Assembly: GCA_964452645.1 (NCBI GenBank)
Contig: CAYVMO010000013.1
Span: 1-64,000 of the forward strand
Direction of reading: 5' to 3'
Source: CAYXTW01 sp964452645
GTDB lineage: Bacteria; Zixibacteria; MSB-5A5; GN15; PGXB01
DNA length: 64,000 nucleotides
Part shown: in pieces, positions 45,895 through 56,696 of the stretch
Layout: each line of letters opens with the position of its first letter
Position numbering within the stretch: the stretch's first letter is position 1
Made by a program: the position numbers and the translations under genes
Notes under the pieces: generated by a model
Told to the model about the DNA's origin: nothing
Databases searched by the model: none
The model's input: only the letters and a program-made list of their open reading frames with translations

Positions 45895-48800
45895 ATGCGC
45901 CGAATTCTTGCATCGCTTATACTTGTTATTTTTGTAAATATTCCGCTTAACGCAAAAAATTATTTTGTCTCCCCCGATGGTAATGACAATAACGACGGAT
46001 TAAATTCTACCACTGCCTGGGCAACGATAGATAATGGCGATCAGAAAGGATTGCTCTCGCCCGGTGACACACTGAATATCCTTCCCGGAACTTATCTGAT
46101 TTCAAATACAATTCATCTGCAAACACATGGAACCGTTCCATTGCCGATTGTCTATCACAAATATGGCAAAGGTGATGTTCTAATTGATGCCGATAATAAA
46201 TCAAATATAATATTGCTGATGGAGGGAGACAATGTAGAAGTATCCGGCCTGGACCTGACCAAGACTAATGATAATGCCATTCATATTAAGTCTAATTCCT
46301 GTAAAATAGCCAACTGTTTTATTTTTAATACAGGCAAGATCGGAATTCGCGTAGAAGGCAATGATAATCTATTCCTGAAAAATGTTATTTCAAATACGGC
46401 CGATGATGCAGTAAGAAATGAGGGAGCGGGGCATAATAATCTCTATTATGGAAATACAATTTATTCCGGTAATCATGATGGGATAGAACTCAACGAAACG
46501 ACGGCGCGCGTTTTTAATAATATTATAGTGAAAAATGACAAGGGTATCAAAGGTGCAGCAGGGAATGTATGCGGTTTCAACAATGTTTGGGGCAATGCAG
46601 GCGGTGATTATAATGAAGGCGTTTTTGATTCTGCCGGTGGCATGTCGGTCGCACCGCAGTTTGTTGATACTGCCGCCGGACGCTTCGATTTGAAACATAC
46701 CGATAATGAAATCAATGCCGGATTATATCTTGGTTATCCGTTTAACGGAAGCGCTCCGGAGATAGGCGCCTTTGAAAAGTATAATGTCTATTATGTCAGT
46801 CCGTCCGGTGACGATTCCAATTCCGGTCTCACCCTCGGTACCGCTTGGGCCACAATAGACAACGGTGATTCACTTCTGTTCCCCGGCGACACTATTTACG
46901 TTCTGAAGGGAACATATACCGATTCGGTGGTTATCACCGATTCGGGATTGGCAGATGATAAAATAACCTACAAGGGTGTTCGTGATTCGACATTCATTGA
47001 CGGCGGCGGCCTTACCACCGCCGTTACAATTGATGCCAGCGGCATAGTCTGGTCGGGAATCAGTGTCTTTGACGCCGAGGCGACCAATATGCTCATAACC
47101 GGGTCAAACAATTTAATTGAGTATAGCCGATTCAGGAACGCCGGTGATCGGGGGATACATTTAAAAGATGGAATTGGTAATTCTTTTAATGCCCTTGTCA
47201 TAGATAGCAGTCTGGTGTATGGATTATTTATTGCAGCGTCATGCAAAAGCTCGGCGGTAAGCAACTGTACTTTTTATGGCAATTATTCAGCCGCTATTTT
47301 TGATCAATCAGGTAAAACAATAATTTTGAATAGTATTCTTGCCTGCAATATCGGGATTGGCCTCAGAGCATCGGCATCGAAGGCCGGCTACTCCATATTT
47401 TATAATAATGGAACCGATGTTGTCGGGGGAGCGACCATTGATAGCACCTGCATCTTTGAAGATCCTCTTCTGATTGAACCGGAAACCGGCAATTTCCGCT
47501 TAAATTCGTTATCACCGGCGATTGATGCCGGAATCGATGTGGGTCTGCCCTATTCCGGAGATGCCCCCGATATCGGCGCGTATGAAACATCGCCGCTGGT
47601 TGCGCTTACGGTCAGCCCGAGTTTTGATTCTCTTTTTGCCGACTCAACGTATCAGTTTTATATAGCCGCTATCGATAGCAGCGGTTATCCGGCCAATCCG
47701 GGTGAGATAACCTGGTCGCATACGTTTGCAACCGGAATTATCGATTCCAATGGATTATTTACACCGCAGTTGATAGATACGGGGAGTGTTGTTGCCACTT
47801 CAAGTATCAATGGTATCGCCGATACCACTGAAAATATGTTGGTCGTTCCCGGTACTCTGGACAGTCTGTATATAATCCCGCATTGTGATACCGTCTCGGC
47901 CGACTCTACGCTCCAGTTTACGGTAAACGGCTTCGATATACACGGCAATAATGTCAGCGAGTTCGGCACTCTCGATTGGTCAGTCGACGGCAGTATTGGC
48001 GTTATCGATATAAACGGATTATTTTCCGCTATAAGAGCCGGGTATGGTTTTATTTCGGTCGAATCGGATATCGGCCCGGTGGCAATGACTGATTTCATAT
48101 TGGTAATACCTGGTGAAATTGCCTACGTCAATGTAATTCCCGCTCTCAACAGTGTCGATGTCGATTCGTCTTTTCAATATTCCGCCAAGGGATATGATTC
48201 GGACTCGAATTTTGTATATAATATTACAGACTCGGTCGTCTGGTCGACGACCGATCCGGCAGGTTTCATTACTGACAGTGGGTTATATACCGCCGGCGAA
48301 AATCCTTCACCGCCGGATTATTTTGTGAAGGCGGTTTATGAAGGCACTTTAAGCGATTCCGGGGCCGTAACGGTCGTTGGCATTGGGGCTCTGAATTATA
48401 TTGTGATTGAGTTGGAGGACGGGACACCTTTCGACGATTCGACTTTAACAACCGACAATGATTCCACCGTCCTATACTGCCGGGGGTATGATTCAGGAAA
48501 TAATCTTATCGGTAATATTTCCGTGACCTGGTCTCTCGTCGATGGTGATTCCATCGGTTCGATCGCTCCCGGTCCTGATGCCTCAACTGTTCTGACTATA
48601 ACCGATCCGGGAACCGGGAAAGCAGTAGCGACCCATGTTTCAGGATTATCGGATACAACCGGTATTATCACTGTAGAAACCGGCCTCCCGGCCTATCTGA
48701 GTATTTCACCGGATACCATAACCGTCAGTGCCGATAGCAGCGTTCAGTTTACGGCACAGGTCTTTGATGCCGACAGCAATGAATGCAGCCTTTCCTTAGC

Positions 48801-51800
48801 CGATTGGTCCGTATTGGGTGGGATCGGGACCACTGATGACGATGGTCTATTCACGCCGTCGACCACCGGATTCGGAAATGTAGTCGTTACCGGAAGCGGT
48901 CTGACCGATACTTCAGGCACCGTTACGGTGACTCCCGGAATCTTACACCGGATCGTTATCTCACCGGACACCGCCGTCATAAGCGTCGATGATTCTATCC
49001 AGTTTACTGCCGACGGCTATGACGTCAAATCCAATCCGGCGGATGTCGGGCATCTGAGCTGGCTGGTCCTGGGTCAGGCCGGGAATATCGATTCCTCCGG
49101 ATTGTTTATTGCGAATCACCCCGGTATCTGCAATGTTATGGTCTTTAGCAATATAAACGGTGTCAGCGACATAAGCGGCGCTGTCAACGTCAAAGCGCTT
49201 TTCGTTTCGAATATTCCCCTGGGCCATAATACCGGGTATCCGGGACAGGGGATGATTCCGGTTCTGGCTTTTCGGATAGATAATTTCTATGATACTATCA
49301 AAACGATAAGCAGTATTACCATCCGAGACACATCTTCGGGAGAGGGGGATTTGACGGAACTCCTGACTAATCTCGATTCGGTAAGCCTTTACTATGACAT
49401 TGAAAACGATTCAGCGTTGACGTTATCGGATAGTTTCATAACAAATACCGGCGAAATTTCCGGTGTCATGACTTTATCTTTTGCGCCCATTGATATTCAG
49501 CCCGACTCCGTCCGAACCTTTATAGTCTGTTCCAAAATAAGCCAATATCCCCATGACGGTGATTCCCTCGATTTATATTTTCTCCCCTCGATTGATATCA
49601 TTGCCGGCGACGGCACGACGATAAAAGGCCCGGGGATTTTAAATTCACTCGGATGTATTATTATCGACGGTATGACATCCGGACAAATTACGCAAATACC
49701 GACAGGTGTGACGGAAATCAGCCCCGCCGATTCGTTATATAATGTGTTTACCGTCGACATTCCAAGGAACGGCTACCGCAACGACACATTGGATATTTTC
49801 AGCATATATAATTATGGTACAGCGTCGGATTCCGATATCGACTCACTTATTTTATTTTTCGACGACGGTAACGGCTTCTGGGATGGTCGTGGCACGGAAT
49901 CATGCCTTGGGACCCTGGTTTATACCGGCAATCGCTGGATGAGAAGCGGTTTGAATGCCCCGCTGACATGGCAAAACAACCGTTTCTATGTCGGAGTCAG
50001 ATTGTTCGATTATCCCGCGAATAATGCAACCCTGGCGCTGGCGATTCCTGAAAATGGATTGGAAATGACATCGCAGAACGACGGCCCTATCGATGCCGGC
50101 TGTATGCCTCTTGATACGATTATTATCCGAACGACGGAAGCCATAAAGATGACAGGATTTAATATTGCTTCGAGGGAGTTAACGCCCGGCTCCAATAGCG
50201 GACCGCTTCTGGCGATTGAAATAGTTAACAGTTACATATCTTCAATTAATCTCGACAGTGTACGTATTAATATTAATGCGGTCGACCCGGGGGGTGCTTC
50301 ACAGACCCAACTCGATGGCCAGTTCGACAGCCTGCTTCTATATATCAACAGGGATGGCGATTTTGAAACGATGAGTGCCGCCGACTCTTTAATTGCCACT
50401 ACCTTAATTCAGGATGGTACGGCGCTTTTCGGTACTTCCGGATTATCTATTGCCGGGGGTGGAGGTAAGTTGGAATTATTCGCAGCCGCGATGCTTGACG
50501 CTGACAATTGCAAGAACGGAAATCTTGTTAAACCGGAAGTTAACGACTCCACCGATTTTTATTTTACGCAGCCGATTTTCATCGAGGGAAGCTTTCCCCT
50601 GACAAATGAGAATTATTTTATAATCAATAATTTCCCGAGCGGAAATGTGATAATAAACAACGTAAATAACCACATCGTTTACGGCGGGCAGACCAATCAA
50701 CCGGCGCTGGATTTTGTTCTGCCGCCCAACGGTTACGCTTCCGATAGTCTGGCCTCGCTGCGAATTATCGATAACGGCACGTTACTTGGATCGACCAAGT
50801 TACTGACATTAAAACTCCGGGCGGATAAAACCAATAACGGTTTTTCTGTCGATGACTCTTTATTGGGCCAATTTACCGCCTATGAGAATTACTGGCAATT
50901 ATCAAATTTGCATTTCCCGATCGGGTCGACGGGCAGCCGATTTATCGTTACAATGAATATCGGCAACGGTCAGTTTGAAGCGGCTACGATTCAACTGGGT
51001 ATCCCTATCGGTGGGGCGGTTTATCGCTCCGGAACCGACGGGCCGGATGATATCTCGGTCGCCAATCCGCAGGCGATTATGGTTTTTCCGTCGAACCGTA
51101 TGACAGTTATTTCGATTCCGGCCGCCTCTTCGGTAATTCGGCCGAAGGAAACAAATTCAAATATCCTGACATTTGCACTATATAACGGATATTTGGGTCA
51201 GGAACAGGCGATAAACGGCATAACGCTGACAAATATCTCCCGCAGTCAATCGGATCAAGCCTACGCCGATTATGAGTTGGGACAGGTTTCACTGTATTTC
51301 GATGCCAATCGCGATCGGATCTTCGGGGAAAGTCAGGATTCCCTGATTGGCATCGGCAATTTCAATGAAAGCGAATTGCATTTCACCGGATTTGATGTCG
51401 CTTTGCCGCCCGAATCACTTTCGTATTTTTTTGCTTTGGCCGATTTCCCACAGGCGCTGATTGACTCCGACAGCCTGGCGGTATCGATAGCCGGACCTTC
51501 CGATTTTTCTTTTTCGGGGACTGTGAATGTCAATGGTGATTTGCCGTTAATTACCGGCGGTTATCTTATTGTCGATGGTTCGATTGCAAGTCAGTACGAA
51601 TTAGTTGAAACCATGCCGCGAACATTAAGTCCCGGGGATACGGCGGTCACGCTCTTTGCCTTTAAGCCGGCCTATAACGGAAATCTGGAAGATATATTAA
51701 ATTCTTTGATTATTGTAAACGCCGGCAACGCCGATACCTCGGATATCAGTACGCTTGAACTCTGGTCTGATCTCAACGGCGATAATATCCGGCAGTCAAC

Positions 51801-54684
51801 CGATTCACTTATGGGGACATTGGACTACCGGAGTGACCGCTGGGAACTTGACTCGCTGATTCTGCCGATAGATGGTGCTCGACCGGCATTATTCGTGCTG
51901 GGAGATGTCTCGATGACCGCCACACCGGATGTCACCTTTAAAGCGGAGATTCCGTTAAACGGGTGTTTATTCGGCTCGGGCAATGACGGCCCGATTGATT
52001 CGGCCATTAATGCGCCCGCGTCTTTTACGATTTCGGCTTCCGGACTGCAGATAGCCAATCAAGCAAATCGTGAAACATATTCGGTCGGACAAACGATTGA
52101 GCTCGGCGTGACCGTCACTAACATCTTGGGCGGTGCCATCGATAGTGTCCGGGGTGCTATTGTCGAAATCAGTGACTCGAGTCTCGTCACATTTGACAGC
52201 AGCGATGCCGGTCCGGTTATTTTGGCAACCGGCGAATCGACCGATTTCACTTTTTATTATACGGCCGCGGCGGCCGGGGAAGTGTGCTGGCAGGTGCTTT
52301 CTTACTCGGAGAGCTCGGCTGATTCGTCGGCCATAATACAGTCGGCCAATATCAGAATTCAACAATCGCCGTCAGATGTGGTGGTGCAGATGTTGAATTC
52401 GGCACCGATTTCGGTCACGCGCGGCCAGGCGAACGTTTTCCCGCTAAGTATCGGCTTTGCTCATCCGGATAGTACGTTAGCGACAGCATCTCTAAGATTG
52501 GATAGTATTATTCTTGGCGTCGAGAATAGTTCCGGGCAGAGTATTTATGCCGACGATGTTTTTTCGAGAATAAAGCTCGCCACGGAATATTCGAATCTGG
52601 TCGTTCTGCAGAATATTTCGCATGTAACCGAAGTTGTTTTGAATTTCAATCAGCCGATTATCGTCGATCCCGGCCATGGACAATTCTTATCGCTTTTGGT
52701 CGATATCGACAGTTCCGCATCGGCCGATAATTTTATTCTCACCGTTAATGACGCCGATCACATACCTATAACCGATGAAAACACCGGTTTGACCGTATCG
52801 CTTGCCCCGGAAGTGATCTTTCCGTTCAAAACCGCCTCCTGCCGGATTGACGATGCTTCGGAGAGAATGGTCGTATCCTCGCGTACATTACTGAACAGTT
52901 TTGTAAATTACGGTCAAAAAGACGTTGACGTTCTTCAATTGAAATTCCGGCATCCCGATTCAGCGGGCAGTTCTCAAATTCAGTTGACCGACTTGTCTAT
53001 AATGTTTGTCGATGATTTCAATGACACGCTGGTTCTCTCGGATTTGCTGGATCTGGTCAGAATCAAGCGTCAACAATCCATCGTAGCCGAGGTCGGAAAT
53101 TTCGCGCCCGGGGCCAGACAACTTGATATACAATTAAACTCGCCTTTAACGCTTAATGGCGGCGTGGTCGATTCGCTCGTCGTTCAGGTCTGGATAAATG
53201 AAAATACGACAGCCGCCCGTTTTGGTCTGCTTATTCCCGATAGTACGTTTTTTGTCGTTCGTGACGGTAGTTCCGGTTCACCACTGGCGATGGCCACCGA
53301 CACCGTTTATACCCTGGCTTCCGGATCCGAATTTCCGATTACATCATCTCTGGCGACTCTTGAATCACCCGCCATTAGTCCCGAGTTGTGTATTGAATCG
53401 TTACTGCCGACCTCCGTAGCCGGTGGCGTTGATTCGCTGGATTTGTTGGCGATATCGCTGGATTATCCGGCCGGAATCGGTTATGCGCCGATCAGACTGG
53501 ATAATATATTTATAACCGTCTTTGACAGCATCGGCACGCCCCTGGATCCCGATCGCCTGTTCGATCGTATCGGCTATCATCTGTCCGGCAGTCCCGTCGA
53601 TTATCAAGCATACATTGAACTCCTGGGCGGACGCATTATTTTTAATATAGACAGTAACGGATATGTATTTAATACGGGGGACAGCCAGATTGTTTATCTA
53701 ACGGCCGATATCGAAACCGATGTTCCTTATGAAAATTTTGTTCTGGAAATTTCGACCGAAAGCGAAATTAAGATTTCTGACTATAATGATACAACGCATA
53801 TCCCGGGTTTTATATTGGAAGAAGGGTGTACGACGGAGTTTCCTTTCATCACCGGACAAACGAATGTATTTCTGCCAGCCGGGCGACCTTTATTGACCAT
53901 ACGATCGCTTCCGGTACAGCTGGCCTATCGGGGTCAGCAGGGTGCCGTATTTTCGTACAGTACACTTGATTATAGTACCAAAGACCTGCAGGGTGATCTT
54001 GTTCTTGGCGGCATAACCGGTCAGGTATTGAATCATACGACGGATGGCATGTTTCCGGTGACGGGAAATACTGTTTTCAGCGCCATTTACTTGCTGGCCG
54101 ATGATGAGATTGTGGCCATTGATTCCGTTTTGGATGACGATACTTTGCGCCTGATTCCACCGAATCCTTTCAGTATAGCAAACGGAAGTACCATTGAAAT
54201 GTCGCTCACATGTGATTTGCGAAATGATGCCCCCCGGGGAAATTATTTAGTTGGTTTTCAGGATTCTACGTTTACGGATTTGACCGATTTGAATCTCTCA
54301 TCGGTTGTTTATCCGATTTTGACCGGCGCCGGTTTCCCGCTAAAGACGGCCGAAATTTCCGTTGTCACGGCCGGTCTGGAGAACTCTTATACCAATTATC
54401 CGAATCCTTTTAACCCGGCCCGCGGGGTCGTCACGACTATCGGTTACGCTCTTCCCGAAGACGCTTATGTCGATATTGATATTTATACCGTTACCGGCGA
54501 ACTGGTCAAAAAGGTCGTTTCAAATGAATTCAAGGCGGTCGGTTCACATCAGGAAGATAGCTGGTCGGGTGACAATGATGCCGGGCGGGGAATAATCCCG
54601 GGGACCTATTTTTGCCGGATAACGGCCCGGTACACATCCGGTAAAACAGAAAGTTTCAGAAGAAAAATTGCGGTGGTCCGATGA
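45895..54684 (+). CDS. Giant exported beta-helix/Ig-like protein with C-terminal sorting domain
   Basis: A 2929-residue surface protein. A signal peptide (1-20) leads to two parallel beta-helix domains of the DUF1565 type (YFVSPDGNDNNDGL, then YYVSPSGDDSNSGL near residue 300). Six BIG2-like Ig repeats follow at about 570-1105, with repeated SPDTITVSADSSVQF-type starts. Residues 1105-2800 are beta-rich modules of about 150 residues in at least two alternating types; one is marked by GPIDSA or GPIDAG, FYVGVRL-type strands and ends near NGL or NGC. The last 95 residues are an FlgD-like sorting domain: NYPNPFNPARG, GYALPEDAYVDIDIYTVTGE, GIIPGTYFCRI. Probably a very long outer-surface adhesin or polysaccharide binder. 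No catalytic site is seen. The stop overlaps the PorV-like gene by 4 bases. Confidence 0.9.
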   Translation: MRRILASLILVIFVNIPLNAKNYFVSPDGNDNNDGLNSTTAWATIDNGDQKGLLSPGDTLNILPGTYLISNTIHLQTHGTVPLPIVYHKYGKGDVLIDADNKSNIILLMEGDNVEVSGLDLTKTNDNAIHIKSNSCKIANCFIFNTGKIGIRVEGNDNLFLKNVISNTADDAVRNEGAGHNNLYYGNTIYSGNHDGIELNETTARVFNNIIVKNDKGIKGAAGNVCGFNNVWGNAGGDYNEGVFDSAGGMSVAPQFVDTAAGRFDLKHTDNEINAGLYLGYPFNGSAPEIGAFEKYNVYYVSPSGDDSNSGLTLGTAWATIDNGDSLLFPGDTIYVLKGTYTDSVVITDSGLADDKITYKGVRDSTFIDGGGLTTAVTIDASGIVWSGISVFDAEATNMLITGSNNLIEYSRFRNAGDRGIHLKDGIGNSFNALVIDSSLVYGLFIAASCKSSAVSNCTFYGNYSAAIFDQSGKTIILNSILACNIGIGLRASASKAGYSIFYNNGTDVVGGATIDSTCIFEDPLLIEPETGNFRLNSLSPAIDAGIDVGLPYSGDAPDIGAYETSPLVALTVSPSFDSLFADSTYQFYIAAIDSSGYPANPGEITWSHTFATGIIDSNGLFTPQLIDTGSVVATSSINGIADTTENMLVVPGTLDSLYIIPHCDTVSADSTLQFTVNGFDIHGNNVSEFGTLDWSVDGSIGVIDINGLFSAIRAGYGFISVESDIGPVAMTDFILVIPGEIAYVNVIPALNSVDVDSSFQYSAKGYDSDSNFVYNITDSVVWSTTDPAGFITDSGLYTAGENPSPPDYFVKAVYEGTLSDSGAVTVVGIGALNYIVIELEDGTPFDDSTLTTDNDSTVLYCRGYDSGNNLIGNISVTWSLVDGDSIGSIAPGPDASTVLTITDPGTGKAVATHVSGLSDTTGIITVETGLPAYLSISPDTITVSADSSVQFTAQVFDADSNECSLSLADWSVLGGIGTTDDDGLFTPSTTGFGNVVVTGSGLTDTSGTVTVTPGILHRIVISPDTAVISVDDSIQFTADGYDVKSNPADVGHLSWLVLGQAGNIDSSGLFIANHPGICNVMVFSNINGVSDISGAVNVKALFVSNIPLGHNTGYPGQGMIPVLAFRIDNFYDTIKTISSITIRDTSSGEGDLTELLTNLDSVSLYYDIENDSALTLSDSFITNTGEISGVMTLSFAPIDIQPDSVRTFIVCSKISQYPHDGDSLDLYFLPSIDIIAGDGTTIKGPGILNSLGCIIIDGMTSGQITQIPTGVTEISPADSLYNVFTVDIPRNGYRNDTLDIFSIYNYGTASDSDIDSLILFFDDGNGFWDGRGTESCLGTLVYTGNRWMRSGLNAPLTWQNNRFYVGVRLFDYPANNATLALAIPENGLEMTSQNDGPIDAGCMPLDTIIIRTTEAIKMTGFNIASRELTPGSNSGPLLAIEIVNSYISSINLDSVRININAVDPGGASQTQLDGQFDSLLLYINRDGDFETMSAADSLIATTLIQDGTALFGTSGLSIAGGGGKLELFAAAMLDADNCKNGNLVKPEVNDSTDFYFTQPIFIEGSFPLTNENYFIINNFPSGNVIINNVNNHIVYGGQTNQPALDFVLPPNGYASDSLASLRIIDNGTLLGSTKLLTLKLRADKTNNGFSVDDSLLGQFTAYENYWQLSNLHFPIGSTGSRFIVTMNIGNGQFEAATIQLGIPIGGAVYRSGTDGPDDISVANPQAIMVFPSNRMTVISIPAASSVIRPKETNSNILTFALYNGYLGQEQAINGITLTNISRSQSDQAYADYELGQVSLYFDANRDRIFGESQDSLIGIGNFNESELHFTGFDVALPPESLSYFFALADFPQALIDSDSLAVSIAGPSDFSFSGTVNVNGDLPLITGGYLIVDGSIASQYELVETMPRTLSPGDTAVTLFAFKPAYNGNLEDILNSLIIVNAGNADTSDISTLELWSDLNGDNIRQSTDSLMGTLDYRSDRWELDSLILPIDGARPALFVLGDVSMTATPDVTFKAEIPLNGCLFGSGNDGPIDSAINAPASFTISASGLQIANQANRETYSVGQTIELGVTVTNILGGAIDSVRGAIVEISDSSLVTFDSSDAGPVILATGESTDFTFYYTAAAAGEVCWQVLSYSESSADSSAIIQSANIRIQQSPSDVVVQMLNSAPISVTRGQANVFPLSIGFAHPDSTLATASLRLDSIILGVENSSGQSIYADDVFSRIKLATEYSNLVVLQNISHVTEVVLNFNQPIIVDPGHGQFLSLLVDIDSSASADNFILTVNDADHIPITDENTGLTVSLAPEVIFPFKTASCRIDDASERMVVSSRTLLNSFVNYGQKDVDVLQLKFRHPDSAGSSQIQLTDLSIMFVDDFNDTLVLSDLLDLVRIKRQQSIVAEVGNFAPGARQLDIQLNSPLTLNGGVVDSLVVQVWINENTTAARFGLLIPDSTFFVVRDGSSGSPLAMATDTVYTLASGSEFPITSSLATLESPAISPELCIESLLPTSVAGGVDSLDLLAISLDYPAGIGYAPIRLDNIFITVFDSIGTPLDPDRLFDRIGYHLSGSPVDYQAYIELLGGRIIFNIDSNGYVFNTGDSQIVYLTADIETDVPYENFVLEISTESEIKISDYNDTTHIPGFILEEGCTTEFPFITGQTNVFLPAGRPLLTIRSLPVQLAYRGQQGAVFSYSTLDYSTKDLQGDLVLGGITGQVLNHTTDGMFPVTGNTVFSAIYLLADDEIVAIDSVLDDDTLRLIPPNPFSIANGSTIEMSLTCDLRNDAPRGNYLVGFQDSTFTDLTDLNLSSVVYPILTGAGFPLKTAEISVVTAGLENSYTNYPNPFNPARGVVTTIGYALPEDAYVDIDIYTVTGELVKKVVSNEFKAVGSHQEDSWSGDNDAGRGIIPGTYFCRITARYTSGKTESFRRKIAVVR

Positions 54685-56696
54685 GGCGAATCTTGCTGTA
54701 TTTAATCGGTCTGATGATTTCCGGGGGAATCGTGTTCGCCGGTGACGCCGGTCTGAACTCGCCCTTCAGTCTCGGTACCGGAGCCTACGAATTATCGCTG
54801 GGCGGCTCTAATCTGGCATACTGTCACTCGGTAACCGCCCCTTATTGGAATCCGTCCAATCTCGCCCGGGCGGAGCAAATATCCGCCTCGGCCTTTCACT
54901 GTCGTCTGTTCGATGCCGATGTGGCCTATCAGTACTTCGGATTAGCTCTGCCGTCGATGGATTGGGGATGTTTCGGTCTGGGCGTTTTCCGTCTCGGTAT
55001 CAGCGGCATTGAAGTGCGCGATGAGAATAATATCCTGCTCGACGAAACGCATGATAATCGTCTGGCCCTTTATCTGGCTTATGGAAAGACCGTTTCGCAA
55101 TATAATCTCGGAATATCGCTTTCATTTGAACGCCACGAGCTGGAAAGTTACCGGGCAACATCTTCGCCGGCGGTGAGCCTGTCGATTGGCCGTGATTTCG
55201 GATTGGGATTAAGCCGCTTTAGAGATTTATCAATTGCCCTTAATCTTCGCAATGTTATTAATCCGGGGATAAGACTGGTCGATGAAACCATCAATTATCC
55301 GTTCACTTTCGATCTGGGGGTGTCGTTCAGGATGCAGCCGTTTGCAGGCTGGGATCATGATTTAATATTTTCCTCGGCTCTGGGCCGGAAGGCGGATAAA
55401 AACGGCGAGTTATCATTCGGCGCCGAATACGATTTCGGAAATCTATTGTCTTTACGCGCCGGCGCCCGGGACGGTCAGCCGACTTTTGGATGCGGCATAA
55501 ATTACAGTATTCTAAGCTTCGATTACGCCATGATCGAACGTGATCTCGGCAGCCTGCACATGTTCAGCTTGACGACTTCGATCGGGCAGCCGCTTAGCGA
55601 AAAAAGGAAAATCCGCGCGCAAAAGCGCGAAGAAGAATTTAGGAATTTGATGAATTCACAATTGGCTTCGCGTAATCAAAATGCGATAAGCGAATTGGTA
55701 CATAAAGGCAAACTTCTGTTGGAGAGCGGTGAAACGGAAGAGGCCTGTAATTATCTGGATCGGGCCATGTTCCTGGCTCGGAGCAGCGGGACCGATACGA
55801 CAGAAATATATCAGTTATTTCAAAAGGCCAGTGAAAGGCTTGAAGATACTCTAAATAAAAAGAATTTCGCTCTTTATATGGATTCAGCCCAGGTGAAATT
55901 CGATCTTAAGGATTATCTGGGCGCGAAGTATTTCGCCGGGTTGGCATTGGCGATAAATGTAAATAATGACGAAGCTCAGCGGCTAATCGATCGTACCGAA
56001 TCAGCCATTGAGCAGGCTGCCTCGCAGGAAGAAATGGTCAATAAATCGCTTATGGCTGTCGACTCGCTATTAAACTATGGTCATGTCGAGCAGGCTCTGG
56101 TGGTTGCCAAAAGCCTGACTCAATATAACTCAAACGATGAAAGAATTATCCTGGCATTGAAACGAACTCGATTCGAAAAGTGGCGAATCGTGGCCTCCGA
56201 TGCTTACGCCGGCAAAGAGCTGGAGGCGTGTATTGCCGCTCTTGATTCGGCTTTGAACATTTTCCCGGAACATAAACAGTGTCTCGAGTTAAGGAGCCGC
56301 GCCGATAAGGAACTCAATAAAGCACAGGCGGTGATTCCCACCACGCCGGAAATTACTACTCCGGCTCCGATCAGTCCGGAACTCCGAAAGGAGATAGAAG
56401 AAACATATAACACGGCCCGCGAGCATTTCGAAAAAGGCGATCTGTCGCTGGCTGTAACGTACTGGGAGAGAGTTGAGCGAATGGCTCCCGATTACATGTC
56501 GGTTCGGGAGTATCTGGTCCGAGCATACAAATTCATCGGCGTGGAGCTGTATGGGAAAAATCAGTTGAAAGATGCCATCGCCGTCTGGGAAAAAGCCTCA
56601 AAGATAGATCCGACCAACCAGGAGATAAAAGACTATATCAAACGAACAAACAATGAAATGAAAAAACTGGAAGAGTTATCGTATGAGCACGAATGA
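54681..56696 (+). CDS. PorV-like outer-membrane barrel with TPR repeats
   Basis: A 671-residue protein. Signal peptide MRRILLYLIGLMISGGIVFA. Residues 21-310 resemble PorV/PorQ-type 14-strand barrels: SLGTGAYELSLGGSNLAYCH then TAPYWNPSNLARAEQ, followed by repeated amphipathic strands with outward aromatic residues. In T9SS bacteria PorV receives cargo bearing a C-terminal sorting domain. Residues 325-671 are coiled-coil and TPR-like helices (AREHFEKGDLSLAVTYWERV near the end), an unusual addition that may hold periplasmic partners. The 4-base overlap with the giant gene and 14-base overlap with the phosphatase gene imply coupled expression. Pairing with the upstream giant is inference. Confidence 0.82.
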   Translation: MRRILLYLIGLMISGGIVFAGDAGLNSPFSLGTGAYELSLGGSNLAYCHSVTAPYWNPSNLARAEQISASAFHCRLFDADVAYQYFGLALPSMDWGCFGLGVFRLGISGIEVRDENNILLDETHDNRLALYLAYGKTVSQYNLGISLSFERHELESYRATSSPAVSLSIGRDFGLGLSRFRDLSIALNLRNVINPGIRLVDETINYPFTFDLGVSFRMQPFAGWDHDLIFSSALGRKADKNGELSFGAEYDFGNLLSLRAGARDGQPTFGCGINYSILSFDYAMIERDLGSLHMFSLTTSIGQPLSEKRKIRAQKREEEFRNLMNSQLASRNQNAISELVHKGKLLLESGETEEACNYLDRAMFLARSSGTDTTEIYQLFQKASERLEDTLNKKNFALYMDSAQVKFDLKDYLGAKYFAGLALAINVNNDEAQRLIDRTESAIEQAASQEEMVNKSLMAVDSLLNYGHVEQALVVAKSLTQYNSNDERIILALKRTRFEKWRIVASDAYAGKELEACIAALDSALNIFPEHKQCLELRSRADKELNKAQAVIPTTPEITTPAPISPELRKEIEETYNTAREHFEKGDLSLAVTYWERVERMAPDYMSVREYLVRAYKFIGVELYGKNQLKDAIAVWEKASKIDPTNQEIKDYIKRTNNEMKKLEELSYEHE

